NCBI GenBank assembly: GCA_030068145.1
Contig: JAPJBO010000024.1
Span: 248,001-312,000, forward strand
Direction of reading: 5' to 3'
DNA length: 64,000 bases
Source: Diplonema papillatum
Lineage: Eukaryota > Euglenozoa > Diplonemea > Diplonemida > Diplonemidae
Below are positions 47,860 to 59,940 of the stretch, in pieces. Made by a program: the position numbers and the translations under genes. The notes under the pieces are model-generated. The model was not told the origin of the DNA and searched no databases. It saw only the letters and a program-made list of their open reading frames with translations. Position 1 is the first letter of the stretch, and each line of letters opens with the position of its first letter.

Positions 47860-48410
47860 GACTGAGCAGACCCCACTTCTTTGGCACCCCCGTATTAAAC
47901 CCCTGAATTATGCATTGTTAACACATGCAAAAAAAACGACGTGTCACTGACCACGGTTGAGACCGGAAAATGATGAGGGGGAGGGAATAGTTTTTCGTTG
48001 ACCGCTTTGCCCTGGGACGTTTGTTTTCTCGGTTAAAAAAAAATTGTTTTTTTAAAGAAACTGGCAAAAGCAGGGAAGTCGGATGGCGAGGAGTTTTGTG
48101 TGTGCTTGGGTTCAGAATGGGGGAGCAATTCTTGTCCTTTTTTTGCATGCTTTTTTTTTTTTTTTTTTTTTGCGTTTTTTTTTTTCCCCGTTATTTGCCG
48201 CTCTGCGCCGGATGGTGCGGATCCGTTTCAGGTCTCATCAGCTCGGCTGTGCAAGCGATGCCAGAAGAGGAGAGCCGCTGGTTCCGGGTTAGTGCTCGTT
48301 GCTTGAAGGAGCCGCCTGCTTTGTAGTGAAGTATTCGAGGAGGGCCGCCCGATGCAAAACCAGCGTCGTGTCGTAAGGCAACATCGGCGGGGATCAAAAA
48401 TTTTGGGCGT
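47860..48410. other. No gene seen
   Basis: T-run at 48152-48190. Unassigned. Confidence 0.4.
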
Positions 48411-49022
48411 AAAATACTCGACATAGCTGCTTCGACCAGGGCTTACGCTCCGTTTTCGGTCTCAGAGAAAATACGTGTGGTCCACATGTGGGCGCTTAAG
48501 GTTCGAGGGAAAAAGACCTTTCCCCGTATGTGCGACGGCAAAAAAAAAATAGCGTCGCTACTGGAGGTGGCGACACCTGGCTGTGCGGCCTTGACCACTA
48601 GTGGGCCTAGACTCCCCTGCATGTGGACCAATAAATCAAAATCCACATGCGGTACCTGTGGATCCACACGTGGAGGAAAAAAATCCAAAAAGAATTAACG
48701 TGTGGAAACCCACACGTTCCACACGTGGAGCGTAAGCCCTGGCTTCGACTCCGAATGGAAGGGAGGAAATATAGAGGTAGAGGGGCAAATACAACACAAA
48801 CACAATCTGATTTGTTCTTCGCTTAAACCACCGTGTGTTGTTTTCTCACTCAGGACGTTGACCTGTTGTGTTCGTGTGGTTTGTCGTGTAGGGGTAGACC
48901 CGCATGACCTCACGTCCGTTCAACACACGTGGTTCGGTAGTTACAGCACTTGGGATCCCTTCTGTTCTCTGTCGGGCAGCATCGTCGAGCATTTCCTTTC
49001 AAGCTGGCGCTTATGTAAAAAA
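48411..49022 (+). repeat. Family C, copy 4, interrupted by a hAT MITE
   Basis: Family C sequence at 48411-48436 and from 48742 onward reads continuously if the MITE and one 8-bp duplication are removed. Confidence 0.9.
48437..48741. mobile_element. hAT-type MITE, copy d, inside family C
   Basis: 305 bp. Ends CAGGGCTTACGCTCC and GGAGCGTAAGCCCTG. Flanked by GCTTCGAC at 48429-48436 and 48742-48749. The empty site is known from the other family C copies, so insertion with an 8-bp duplication is directly shown. Confidence 0.95.
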
Positions 49023-49352
49023 TTGCCGGACGGCCCTTCGGAAGTACTAATAGACAGTTTTTTTTATAGAGCAGGTGCCGGGGTGACACATTGCCACACA
49101 GCCCGCCAAAGGTCAGCAGGAGCAGTGGGTTCTTTGCCCTTCGAGGTAGGGTCTCTACCGTTCGGGGAGTTTTGCTTGGAAAAAGGGGGTTTCGAAAAAG
49201 TTCGGTTTTCCTTTCTTTCTTCTTCTTCTAAATCAGGATATTTAGTCCAGAGGTTCCTGAGATTTGCGAGGGGGTGGAAAATCTTAGTTTTAATGTTTAG
49301 GCGGGACACTGCCGCCCATGCAAGTATGATGCCAGCAGGAAGTCTTCTTGCG

Positions 49353-49580
49353 TCCAACAAATGCAATTTGTCAAGAACAAAAACCGATCGATGGCAGTGT
49401 ACTATCCTCACTCCCGTTAGATGAACAAAACAGGTTTGAAGGAAGTGCACACAAACAAAGGAAGCGCCAGATTCGGTTTTGTGTCTAACAAATGCAATTT
49501 GTCAAGAACAAAAACCGATCGATGGCAGCGTAATATCCTCACTCCCGTTAGATGAACAAAACAGGTTTGAAGGAAGTGCA
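49353..49580. repeat. 129-bp tandem duplication
   Basis: 49353-49451 and 49482-49580 share 'aacaaatgcaatttgtcaag' through 'ggtttgaaggaagtgcac'. Confidence 0.9.
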
Positions 49581-50087
49581 CAATCAAAAAGTGAAAATTC
49601 CCGCCGTTCATCGCGACGACATTGATCTTTAGGACGTCCGGTGAAGGCAGCCAGTGTTATTTTCCCCCCGGTTAGCAGATTTAGACCGTCGGTTTAAATC
49701 TGCAACGTAAACCAATCCCCTGTTTCTAATGGCCACGCTTCGCTTTTTTTTTTTTTTTTTTTTTTTTTTAGAGTGAGGGTTTTCTTCTTTCGTTGCTTGC
49801 TTCGTTTTTTTTTTTTTGCTTGTTTGGTACCAGGGCACTAGCTTGGTCTCCGGCAATTTTCCAAATTCGGGCCGCTGACGGCTTGTTGTGGGCTTCGCCG
49901 TTTCTGCGCTTTTGGGACCGCCTTTGGTGGTACCGGGCTTTCCCCTCCGTCTGCATGCCTTCCGCATCGGCGTTGCACAGTGGTCGCCTGGACAATGGCT
50001 CGGATTGCACATTGGCCACCTCTGCCGGCGCCAGTTTGTGTATGTTTCCGGCGATATTCGCTCAGTCAGTTGCCTGTGACGGACAAG
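49581..50087. other. No gene seen
   Basis: Contains a relative of the 26620 segment (about 49850-50030) and a T-run. Confidence 0.5.
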
Positions 50088-50089
50088 TC

Positions 50090-50411
<322 letters not shown>

Positions 50412-51389
50412 GTGTCATCCTAATCCGGGAACAAGTCAGGGGAGAAGAACGGAGCAATCTTTACAAACAAACGAGTGACTTAAGGTGGCCGCTTGAGCGG
50501 CGCCAATCCGAGCGCACACAGCAGCAGCAGTATTTGCACTTAAGTAAGCCGACTCACACCCGAAAAGCGGGCGTGACACCCAGTATTTTTTTTCAACTTC
50601 AGCTTTAACTCCAGCTTCTGAGGTTGGGCTCCACGTGCACTGGGGGGCCCTCTGGGTACTTTCGTTGGTGTCTTGTTCTTGTTGGTTGTCGCTTTTTTTT
50701 TTTAGAGTGAAACTTCGCTTTGAGGAGGTTTTTTTTTTCAGGGTCTTGTGCGTGCAATTCCCCGAGATTCCAAAAGTGAAGGCCGGTGGTAAAAAATATG
50801 GATTCTCCTCCTCCTGAAGTGGAAGCGAATTGACTGCTAATGATCCAACCTCTTATAGTGTACGAAGTAGCCGGGTTCGCTTCTCATTCGCAACGTGTGC
50901 AACGCGGGTTGTAGTACGAGCTGGACAGTCACAACCTCAGTGCGTCCAATGTGTGCTCTGTTCAGTCCAAATTTTGAGGTACTGCTACCATCCTCTGCTT
51001 CTAATAAACCCAGCTGTTGAAGAGAATCCCTTTCGTCTCACCGGCCCAGATTTGAGAACTCTGTAAAAAAAGTATAATGAAACGAACTTGGTTGGCGGCT
51101 GCAGGATGATTCCTGCTTGGGATTTGCTTGCGACTGAGTCGGGGGTGTGTGCATTCGCGCATTGCGTACACTTTCGCTCGCTTCCGTTTGTAATGCGGAA
51201 GGTGCTGGTTCGTGTTCGTATATGCGCGCGCGTGTGCGTGTTTGTAGGGGGAGGTCGTTGTGTTGGAACACATGTACGTTTCTTCGCCATTCCTCAGCAC
51301 TAATCACACGTGGGGCTCCGTTCTTCGCTCAGAATGAAGAACCTTAGGTATTCCAACTTGCCGCGCCAAACAGCTTGCGAAGTGTGTGC
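50412..51389. other. No supported gene
   Basis: Unassigned. One arm of the 11939 MITE family near 50600 and a family A core at 50690. Confidence 0.45.
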
Positions 51390-52905
51390 GGGTGTGAGGA
51401 ACTTAGCTTCACCCGAACTTTGCTTTGACTTAGCTTCGCCCGAACTTTGCTTTGCTTCGCCCGAACTTTGCTTTCACCAGAACTTAGCTTCACCCGAACT
51501 TTGCTTTGCTTCGCCGCACTTAGCTTCACCAGAACTTAGCATCGCCCGAACTTTGCTTTCACCAGAACTTAGCTTCACCCGAACTTGCTGCTGACTTAGC
51601 TTCGCCGAACTTAGCTTCACCGGAACTAGCTTCACCCGAACTTTGCTTTGCTTCGCCCGAACTTTGCTTTCACCAGAACTTAGCTTCACCTGAACTTTGC
51701 TTTGACTTAGCTTCGCCGAACTTTGCTCCACCCGAACTTTGCTTCGCCAGAGCTTAGCTTGACCAGAACTTTGCTTGACCAGAACTTTGCATCGCCCGAA
51801 CTTGCTTCGCCAGAACTTCGCTTCGCCCGAGCTTAGCTTCGCCCGAACTTTACTGTTTCCCGACTTTAACTCCTGCCTCTAGTCTCGCTGCGCGCCGGTC
51901 TTTACCGGCGCAAATGTACTTCAATTTGCTCTCCTTTTCTGCTCCAAACGGGCCCTTCCCCTCCGTCTGAAAAGGGCTAAAAAACATGACAAGAAGACTT
52001 AACCCCCGGATCCTCAAGCGAACCTTCACTCTAAAAAAGAAGAAACCGTCTAAAAAGCTTTTTTGCTGGCCACCGTTATAAGTTAAATCTCTCCAAAAAA
52101 CAAAGAGTCGCTGCCATAAAGAGAGACATGGCTTTCAGAAATGAAAGGGCAAGGAGGGAAGGAATATCATGTGACATTTGACCCCTGTTCAGTTCATTCG
52201 GTTCACCTTTGGTGCAGTTATGTGGTCGGTGGCCTCGGGGGAGGCAAGGTTGAAAGTTTCGCTGTATCGGGCTACTTTAACTCATGTTTGAGCCAGGATG
52301 CCCACTCCGCTGCCTTTCCGCTGGGATCTTGCTAGCAAACCCGTTCGCATACGCTGAAAGCAAAGTTCGGGCGAAGCAAAGCAAAGTTCGGCGATGCTAA
52401 GTTCTGGTGAAGTAAAGTTCGGGCGAAGCTAAGTCAAAGCAAAGTGCAAAGTTCGGGCGAAGCTAAGTTCTGGTGAAGCTAAGTTCGGCGAAGCAAAGCA
52501 AAGTTCGGGTGAAGCTAAGTTCTGGGGAGGCTAAGTTCTGGTGAAAGCAAAGTTCCGGCGAAGCAAAGCAAAGTTCGGGCAAACCTAAGTTCTGGTGGAG
52601 CTAAGTTCGGCGAAGCAAGGCAAAGTTCGGGTGAGGCTAAGTTCCGGTGAAGCAAAGTTCGGGCGAAACAACGTTCGGGCGAAACAAAGTTCGGGTGAAG
52701 CTAAGTTCCGGGGAAGTTCTGGTGAAGCAAAGTTCTGGTGAAAGCACAGTTCGGGCGAAGCAAAGCAAAGTTCGGGCGAAGCTAAGTTCTGGTGAAGCTA
52801 AGTTCGGCGAAGCAAAGCAAAGTTCGGGCGAAGCAAAGCAAAGTTCGGGCGAAGCAAAGCAAAGTTCGGGGGAAGCTAAGTTCTGGTAAGGCTAAGTTCC
52901 GTCCG
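51390..52905. mobile_element. Foldback-type element with tandem-repeat arms
   Basis: The left arm (51390-51850) is built of CGAACTTTGCTTCGCC / AGAACTTAGCTTCACC units. The right arm (52356-52905) is made of the complement units (GGCGAAGCAAAGTTCG / GGTGAAGCTAAGTTCT). The loop of about 500 bp holds a sense-oriented family A end (51999-52042, ending CACTCTAAAAAA). Long inverted arms made of short direct repeats are typical of foldback transposons. Confidence 0.8.
51999..52042 (+). repeat. Family A in opposite orientation
   Basis: Reads ggatcctcaagcgaac, then CTTCACTCTAAAAAAG on the plus strand. The A-run follows the conserved terminus, supporting the proposed polarity. Confidence 0.8.
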
Positions 52906-53000
52906 GGCCTGAAGAATGCAACCTACCCGGTGCCAAATCACGGGTCAAGAAAACCCCGGAGCAAGGGAATTGACCGAAGACCAAGGAGAACCAAAAAAAG

Positions 53001-53073
53001 GTCCTCGGCGGGGTTCGAGCCCGGGAACTCCAGCCCTAAACCCTGGCGCCGTTCACTGTGCCACTGCGATGTC
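53001..53073 (-). tRNA. tRNA-like unit (tRNA-derived SINE head or tRNA pseudogene)
   Basis: 73 bases on the minus strand. An A-box-like TGGCACAGTGAACG and a B-box-like GGCTCGAACCC are about 30 bases apart. The acceptor-like ends pair imperfectly, the T arm is plausible, and the anticodon stem has a mismatch. Directly downstream is a seven-T run, a normal Pol III stop. A long A-tract (T on plus, 53076-53099) precedes it. Anticodon not assigned. Confidence 0.45.
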
Positions 53074-53099
53074 ATTTTTTTTTTTTTTTTTTTTTTTTG

Positions 53100-53579
53100 A
53101 GTAAGCAACTACGGAAGACATGCAGGGGGCGAGAACTGCATTAACTCGTACGGCAAGTCGTTCTTTTGTTCCTTTCTGTCTGACAACAGGAGCGAAGAAG
53201 GACGGTCTTCCTGTGCAAGGAGCTCGCTATGGCCGCTGACAAAAATTCTGACCCAAAAAAACACTACGAAAAAGTGCCCCCGGGCTTCGCCCCCGACCCC
53301 CTAAAAAGTGGGGTTGGCTCGATAGAGCTATTAGCATACCTCTAGTCTCGGAAAAACGATACTGAGATGAGGCATAATGACAAAAGAGAACTTAAAGACA
53401 AAGAATTCGCGTATTCAACTGTCGGTTGTTCGCTTGTGTCAATTGTCACACTATTATTTACCGGTAATACGTCATTTTATTACCGAACCTGTTCATTTTT
53501 ACTGGTGGGGAAGCTCTGGGTCAAATAGGATGACTCCAAAATGAGGAGCTTCGAGGGAGGGGTAATCTGAGGGCCGTCT
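53100..53579. other. 3' flank of paralogue 2; nothing recognised
   Basis: Contains a GC-rich short palindrome 'gtgcccccgggcttcgcccccgac' near 53275. Confidence 0.4.
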
Positions 53580-56500
53580 TCACGCGATGATGCGCGCCAC
53601 CACCGGCTGCAGCCCCGGCGCGGTGTTGCTGTACGGCTCGTACCGGTACCAGCTGCGGCGCGGGGACGCGTCGGGAGTGCTGCTGTCGGCGTCTTCGCAG
53701 TTCTCCGATGCGCTGCACGAGAGGCCCTCCGTCGAAGCGTGGTCGGTCGCGTGGTCGGGGTACCCGGCGCCGCGCTGGTAGCAGGGCTCCACAGGGCAAG
53801 ACCCGCGGTCGTCCGCTTGGTCCAAGCCCTGGGCCCACGTCTGCACCGCGCCGAACGCGGAGTCCACGGCCCGGCTCGCCACAGGTTCGCCCACGCAGGC
53901 GCCGTACGCCGGCATCCGCTGCAGCATCGGGACCGCCAGTTCTTCCCGGGCAACGGCGCGCCCCAAGGTCGGAACGTCGTTGTCGGCGCGGATGGGAAGG
54001 CCGCTGAAAGCTGGGCCCTCGCTGTGGTGGTCCGGCGCGCGGTTCAAGGTCGGAACCTCGCCGTGGCCTGGCTTGTGGTTGAAGGTCGGAACTTCGGCGT
54101 GGTTTGGAGCGCCGTTGAAGGTTGGAGTCTCGCTGTGGTCCGGCGCGCGGTTCAAGGTCGGAACCTCGCCGTGGCCTGGCTTGCGGTTGAAGGTCGCAAC
54201 CTCGGCGTAGTTCGGAGTGCGGTTGAAAGTTGGAGCCTCGGTGGAGTCGAGCTTGCGGTTCAAGGTCGGAACCTCGCTGTGGTCCGGTTTGCGGTTGAAG
54301 GTCGGAACGTCGGCGTGGTGGTTGAAGGTCGGAGCCGCGGCGTGGTTTGGCTTGCGGGTGAAGGCGGGACCCGTGTCGGCGCAGGGAGTGTGCGCCGGGC
54401 CACGGTGAGACGCGCCGGCAGGCCCGGTGACGGGATCCTCGGCCGCGTCGTTGTGGCCGCAGCAGCCGCACGCCGACACGCCGCTTTTCGTCGAATCGCA
54501 GTGGCGGCTCGCTTGGACCGCGGAGGCAGGCCCGTCCCTCGCCTGCTTCGACTTCATGTACAGGTGCACCTTCGGGCACGCACTGCCTTCGCTGCAATGT
54601 CCATCTTGGCTTTGGGCCAGGCATCGCCAGAAGCGCAGGCACGTATCACGCAAGCGAATGTTGCCCTGACATGCACCGCAGCCGAGTGTCTGCGGAGAGA
54701 GGGAGGGGTGGCGATTAGTTGTGTTACTTACTCCACGAAAGAATGTCACACTTTTTTCCGTTTAAAAAAACTGCCCGTTTTGTGTGAACTTTTTCGAGAA
54801 CTTGGGAATTTTTTTTGGGGATGGAAAGAGCTCATGGGCAAGCAATCAGCTCGCGTGGCAACAAAAAAATTAGTATGGCGCTTCCGTTTGTTTGTGCGCA
54901 CTAGCGGCTTTTCACCTGATTTGGTGAGTTGCTTTTAGTACGCTGCCAACTACTAATTTTTAGTACCAACAATGCATTGGTAACACAAAAAACTGGCGTC
55001 CAGATGGACAAAAGGTCGGAAGAAACCCAAAAAAAAGGATCTCGGGCAGGAATCCACCTGCCATACCGGCTGCGTGTTGACAAACCCTGCCACGGTATGC
55101 ATCATCAATCCACACATCCCAAGCCTGCCCATGGGCTTTCAGGAGCCGCATTGTTCTGCTTTCCGGAACTCACCCATCAGCTCGTCAGAAAGACGTAAAC
55201 GACGGCCCCGCAAAGCTGCAGTTAAACAGTACGCATTTAACTGCCTCGCTAACCTCAGCGTCACAGGACGATCGGCTCTGTATACCCAGTGCGCCCAATA
55301 TGATGAGCAGCACCGCGGCACGTCAGAGCCTGAGGGACCGGCTCCGAGAGAACCAAACGTCTCCACTCAGGATCTACGCACACAGTCTTCCGCTCCAGGT
55401 TCAGCAGAACCCCATCAAAAACCCCACTTGTCATCGCGCACCGTGACATCAAGCAACAGCAGAAATTGCTTCCTGTCGGCGCCGAGCTGGGTAAAACTGG
55501 GGAAGAACGGTGGGGTCTTCTCGCTCGACCGGCACCAGCTCCTGGCCCTTGTGGACCAACCAAGAACAGACCGGACAAACCCAAGGCTGATTGGGGTTCT
55601 CCGGAAGAGCTAACCGAGACTGATTCTCTTTAGTTCGCAGCCTAGTTTTTAGGCAGTGGGCCAGGCCGATGGCTCCACAGCGGGCACATCGATTGCCGCA
55701 GTTAGGATCGTGTGTGCTGTCACACGAAGGGAAGAACACGCACCTCGAATGTCCTGCCACCGGCCTGGCGTTAGGCGGGAATTCGGCCACCGGGATCGCA
55801 TCCCAATCGACATCGGTGAGGTCCATGTCCTCACGTGATGGTACAGCTGGCATTTTGTTTGTGCGTATGTGCTATCACCTGTATGGTAATTTCGCTGTCA
55901 ACCGTCACTTTTTGATAATGACAACCGCGGTTGTTACCATAAAAAAAATCCAGCGTGCCAAAGAATCGCCAAGACATCACAAAAGCATAAATGTCCTCGA
56001 GCGTCGGCGTAATCGGCGGTGGTTTGAGTAAGAATGCAAAGAATCTGTGGCGATAATCAGCATCGCCGGCGGCGCGGTTATCTCTTCGCACGTGATGTGT
56101 CATGCTTTCGCCTTTCTAGCTCGTCTTGATCGTCGCCCTCAGGCGCGCGTCTGATGCTTCGCTTCTTCTTCGATTGCTCGTCCAAGTTCATCGGTTGCGC
56201 GTCGATTTCTGCATGGCGCTTGGGCGATGGCCGTGTCGTCTTCCTTGTGGGGTCGTCTGCCCGCTCAGCTTCTTCAGCTGCGCTTCGGGACGTCCTTTTC
56301 GCCTTTTCGATACCGGCTCCGCCGCGGAGTCCGATTGCCGCTTCTTCGCTTGCGTTGGTGCCGTCTTTTCGACCTTTGCTCTCGATGGCGACGAATATTC
56401 CCGCTCTTCCTCACCTTCGGTCCCATCCATCACTTCCTCCCCCCTCCGCCGCAGCGCTCGTGCGAAAAACGAGAATGCTGGGGCAGAACCGCACGAAAAC

Positions 56501-59500
56501 AGCAGAGAAGCCCCAAGCAAACCACAGCAAGAGGCGACACACGGGGGGGAAACCACCCCCAAGAAAAACGAAAGAGCGTGCAACTGCTCCAGCATTCCCT
56601 CCCTGACTTCCCCTCTCGGGCCACGGCACGAGCCAGAAAGAAGCTCCCCAACCGGACTTCTAACCGGAGCCGACAACAAGGCACCCCGGAAACCGTTCCT
56701 CCTCCCGACCTAACGGAGCTAAAGGATGGCCAGGTACATTCATGTTCCCGATGTTTCCCTCTCAAAAGGCTAAGGCCCAGCCTCCGTTTGTTGTCCTAGT
56801 GAGCTCTATACTTCAAAAAAAAAAGAAAAATCTTCTTCCGCTGCTTCCGGTGGGAGCACCAGCACCACGTTTTCCCTCTTCGCCAACCGCCTTCCTCTTC
56901 TTTGCTGTCGTTTGTCGCATTTCACCTTCTGGTGCTGGTGACACACTCGCTCACCCCACTTCTCGTGCCGGGGAACCCCTTCCGGCACGTACCACGGGTC
57001 CCCTCCCACGACGGCCGTTTTCCTGCCCTTCCTCTTCCGTTGTGTCCTTAAACACCGTCCATCTCGCCGCACGCTCCGCCCTTCCACCTCCGCGCCAGTG
57101 GGGCTAACAAATTTCCGACCATCAACCAGCCGCGCTTTGCCATTCTTCTTTGGGATCTTGAATACACCAAGAGAGATTTTAGGTCTCGCGCACTTCTCGA
57201 TGCCGATCGCCTCCAGCTTCTCGAGCTCTTCCAAGTACAGCGCAAAGGAAGTTCGGGTCTTGCTGTCGGTAAGCATCGGAACTTGCGCGGAGGTTCGAAG
57301 GGCACAGCGCTCCCATCCCGTCAATCCCAAGTCCACGACATTACAGTCAACACGTCTGGTTGGCGTGACATCTAAGGGCGCGGTGCACCTCCAGTGCACA
57401 GCACGAGCACCACCGTGCGAACAGGCCATCGAGACCAGCCGCTTCATTGCCAGCTCGTGATCGAGCATTTCCGACGCGGCGTCCCTACTCAACCAGCATC
57501 GTCCTCAAAGGAGCCACATCGTGATCATCCGCCTCAGCGTGCTCGCCCAAGTCCCCGCTGAAGTCCAACCTACTACACAGGCCGGCCAACAGAGTGTCGT
57601 CCCGCGCATCAACCGCGTGGTTCGACGTCACCAACGGATGCTCGGTCATCCGCGATTACACGTCTGAGGCATACACAGGACACTTGGTTAAAACCCGGAA
57701 AATCACCCCCCATCCTCCTCTTCTTCGCAGTCGGCACGTGCATCGCTGCCGTGGACCTACGTTGTAACGCCGTGTCCGGGGACACACACCACGAGAGCCA
57801 GGTGTTGTAGGGCACCTCGCTTCCAGCTGTGGCCCTGCACTTCGGGAAACACCGTCCTTGCGACATCAGCTCGCGGGCTGTCCCGGCATCGAAGTCCTTT
57901 CCACTAAGCTGCCACTTCAATACCGCCACCACCAGCGAGGGGGGGAGCGTGTAGGCTCTCTCCGTCCCCACTCAGCTTCGTTTCCTTTGACGTGTACCAG
58001 CGAACCACCACTGTGTTCGGCCGAGTACCACGTCCTTACGAATTTCGATCGCCAGCTAATCGGCCATCCGAAGAGCCCGCGTCCACGCCAACGCCCCCGC
58101 TGCCGGCTCCGTCGACTTTTCCAACGGAGCCGCACGGATCCTTTCCCATTGCGAGAAACTCATTCGAGGCGCGTAAGCCGGAAACTCCCGGCGCTGCCTT
58201 GACCGCCGCGCTCTCACTATATGGTGGGCGGCCTCGCTCGCGGTGGTGGCGTTGCGGTGCCGGTCCTTTTGGTGGTCGGCCGGGGCGCTTCGGTACAGGA
58301 CTTCGTTCCTGTTCTTCTGGTGGCTCGCCAAAAGAAATGTGAAAACGGGTTTTTGCCTAGAGGCTTTTCGTGTTATTTTGCAAATGCTTTGAGCTATCTT
58401 CGTGTCTGTGCTTTCAGTCGTCTTCTTAACCATGGTTAAGTGCGCAAATGGTGTCAGCCGAAGCTGGTAAAGCTTCGGCGCCGAAACCTTCGAAAAGTGG
58501 CCGCGGGATAGCCAGGAACACGGGTGGGTCGGTCTCCTTCCCGCTCGACTGCCGATTCCTCTCAGCACCCTTCCCCAGTTGTACAGTGCTGTGTACACTG
58601 TCTCCGGATTGAGCTGTAATCCAATACCGTGTTGGAGGCCGAAGCTCGACACCTGATAAGTGTCCACGGTGGTCGACTCTTGCGAGAGCTGGGACAGACA
58701 CCGGTCGCGGCGTGTTCGGCGGTGTCCGACGCTGCAGCTGGGTGGCGAGCACAGCGGGGTGGAGTGCGGGTATATTGCACTCATGCGAGCGATGGAGGGC
58801 AGTTTTGCGATGCCATCGGTAGCGAACATTCTCAACTTCGCCCGCGAACATTTCAACATGCGTTGCAGGAGTGTGGCGCGCTTACCGGAGCTTACCCGCC
58901 CAAGCGTGGCGGCGTCGAGATGAAGCACTTGCTCGCGCACTGTCCTTCCCGACCTGTTGTTGTCTTCATCGTCATCCTCTTCTTCATCATCTTCTTCCTC
59001 CCCGTCCTCTTCCTCTTCTTCTTCCTCGCTGTCCTGGTTGTTTCGACTGCTGATAAAAAAACTTCAGAAAAGCCAAATTTCCGGGGGGTTCCCCAATCTC
59101 GCCACAATGTTTCAATCGTCCTTACTGACGACTTTTTTGACGATCGAGCCGACGAGGGCGGCAATGAAAAGATATGCCCAAAATGGGTCAATTCCAATTT
59201 TTTTGGGAATTTTGTGGCGCCCCCTGAACAAAATACTCGACGTAGCTGCTTCGACTCCGAATGGAAGGGAGGAAATTTAGAGGTTGAGGGGGAATACAAA
59301 CACAGTGACAATCTAATGTATTAATAATAACTGTTCTTCGCTTAGACTACCGTGTGTTGTTTTCTCACTCAAGACTTTGACCTGTTGTGTTTGTGTGATT
59401 TGTCGTGTAGGGGTGGTAAACCCGCATGACCTCACGTCCGTTCAACACGTGGTTCGGTAGTTACAGCACTTGGGATCCCTTCGGTTCTTAATCGTTGAGC

Positions 59501-59940
59501 ATTTGGGCAACAGCACACTTACCTCCTTTATCTATCGCAACTGGCAGTCTCCTCAAGCATTTCCTACAAAGCAGGTGCTTATACAAAAAAAGAAAAGGTG
59601 GAGGACATACCGCGTATCCTTTGCTGACCCTGATGTATTCGAAGGCGTTGGTCTCGCAGGACCGGGGCGGGAGCGGGATGCCCAGCGGCGCCTCGAGGTG
59701 GAGGACGGAGTGGTCGCCGATTCCGATGTCGGTGGCCGGCACGCGCGTGTCGTCTAGCATCCGGCTGCCGAACCAAACCTGCGCGGCGCGCTTCCGGTGC
59801 ACCTCGTTCCGCTTGAGCAGGCCGGCGGCGCGAACAACGTGCATCCGCACGTCGCCGACGCTGCACTTGACCGGCACTTCGACCCGGCACCGCATGCCCT
59901 CGTACATGACGATAAGCTGCGTCGACGGCACGTGCGGCAT
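53580..59940 (-). CDS. UBL-CCCH zinc-finger protein, paralogue 2 (two exons)
   Basis: Exon 1 runs 59940-59611 (110 aa, ATG verified) and exon 2 runs 54689-53580 (369 aa plus TGA), 479 aa in total. The junction GCG|GTATGT...CCGCAG|ACA is phase 0, with a good pyrimidine tract before the acceptor. The UBL domain aligns with paralogue 1 throughout (TQLIVMYEG, CRVEV, VRMHVVRAAGLL, AAQVWFGSRMLDD, HSVLHLEAPLGIPLP, NAFEYIRVSKGYA). Exon 2 starts CGAC, then has the finger C-x8-C-x5-C-x3-H at residues 133, 142, 148 and 152. Residues about 230-345 consist of an 11-aa repeat, pattern PT(F/L)N-x-x-P-(D/N)-x-x-E-(V/T/A), unlike the 39-40-aa repeat of paralogue 1. The C-terminal STEGLSCSASENCEDAD and SWYRYEPY...PGLQPVVARII match paralogue 1. 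Purifying selection on both ends with a free middle is inferred. Confidence 0.75.
55449..55853 (-). CDS. Cys/His-rich 134-aa ORF within the intron
   Basis: ATG 55853. An acidic start (DMDLTDVDWDAIPVAEFP) is followed by CVFFPSCDSTHDPNCGNRCA, then RCGAIGLAHC and WVCPVC, enough Cys and His for two zinc sites. It lies just downstream of the ORF2 start of the retroelement on the same strand, so it may be a retroelement protein part. A neighbouring frame (55139-55366) also looks protein-like, which hints at frameshifts. Not assigned to a known family. Confidence 0.4.
   Translation of the reverse strand: MPAVPSREDMDLTDVDWDAIPVAEFPPNARPVAGHSRCVFFPSCDSTHDPNCGNRCARCGAIGLAHCLKTRLRTKENQSRLALPENPNQPWVCPVCSWLVHKGQELVPVEREDPTVLPQFYPARRRQEAISAVA
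55831..57492 (-). mobile_element. Retroelement copy 2 (RT fingers, Cys/His module, ORF1/ORF2 overlap)
   Basis: Minus-strand order: LYLEELEKLEAIGIEKCARP, then SLGVFKIPKKNGKARLVDGR (RT motifs 1-2; about 57240-57130). Next comes a frameshifted ERAARWTVFKDTTEE, then TAVVGGDPWYVPEGVP and KRENVVLVLPPEAAEE (about 57020-56830). A diverged or inserted stretch follows, then RAKVEKTAPTQAKKR and AAEPVSKRRKGRPE (about 56370-56260), and finally an ATGA overlap to ORF2 MTHHVR...GDADYRHRF (ATG 56103). It shares modules with 17649-18000 and 18330-19715. Confidence 0.55.
57500..58480 (-). other. Possible upstream part of retroelement copy 2; hairpin at 58457
   Basis: Several minus-strand frames with protein-like stretches (for example 57609-57971) interrupted by stops. 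The 56-bp segment at 58338 recurs in 15351-15406. Frame and function unresolved. Confidence 0.3.
59229..59590 (+). repeat. Family C/D chimera
   Basis: Starts as family C (59229 to about 59500) and switches to the family D 3' half ('cagcacacttacctcc' to GTGCTTATACAAAAAAA). A recombinant or template-switched copy. Confidence 0.85.

Larger units (their letters stand above)
54690..59610 (-). other. 4921-bp intron of paralogue 2, packed with mobile DNA
   Basis: Contains retroelement debris (55831-57492 and perhaps up to 58135), a Cys-rich ORF (55449-55853), a TTC/CTC-rich tract (58960-59035) and a C/D SINE chimera ending about 20 bp inside the donor side. Same position and phase as the paralogue 1 intron. 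Confidence 0.65.

Noticed and set aside
53521-54642. 373-aa Arg-rich minus frame over paralogue 2
   Set aside because: A shadow of exon 2 in another frame. The zinc-finger frame is conserved with paralogue 1.
56126-56799. Plus-strand 150-195-aa ORFs
   Set aside because: Antisense to the polybasic ORF1 end shared with 17649-17915.
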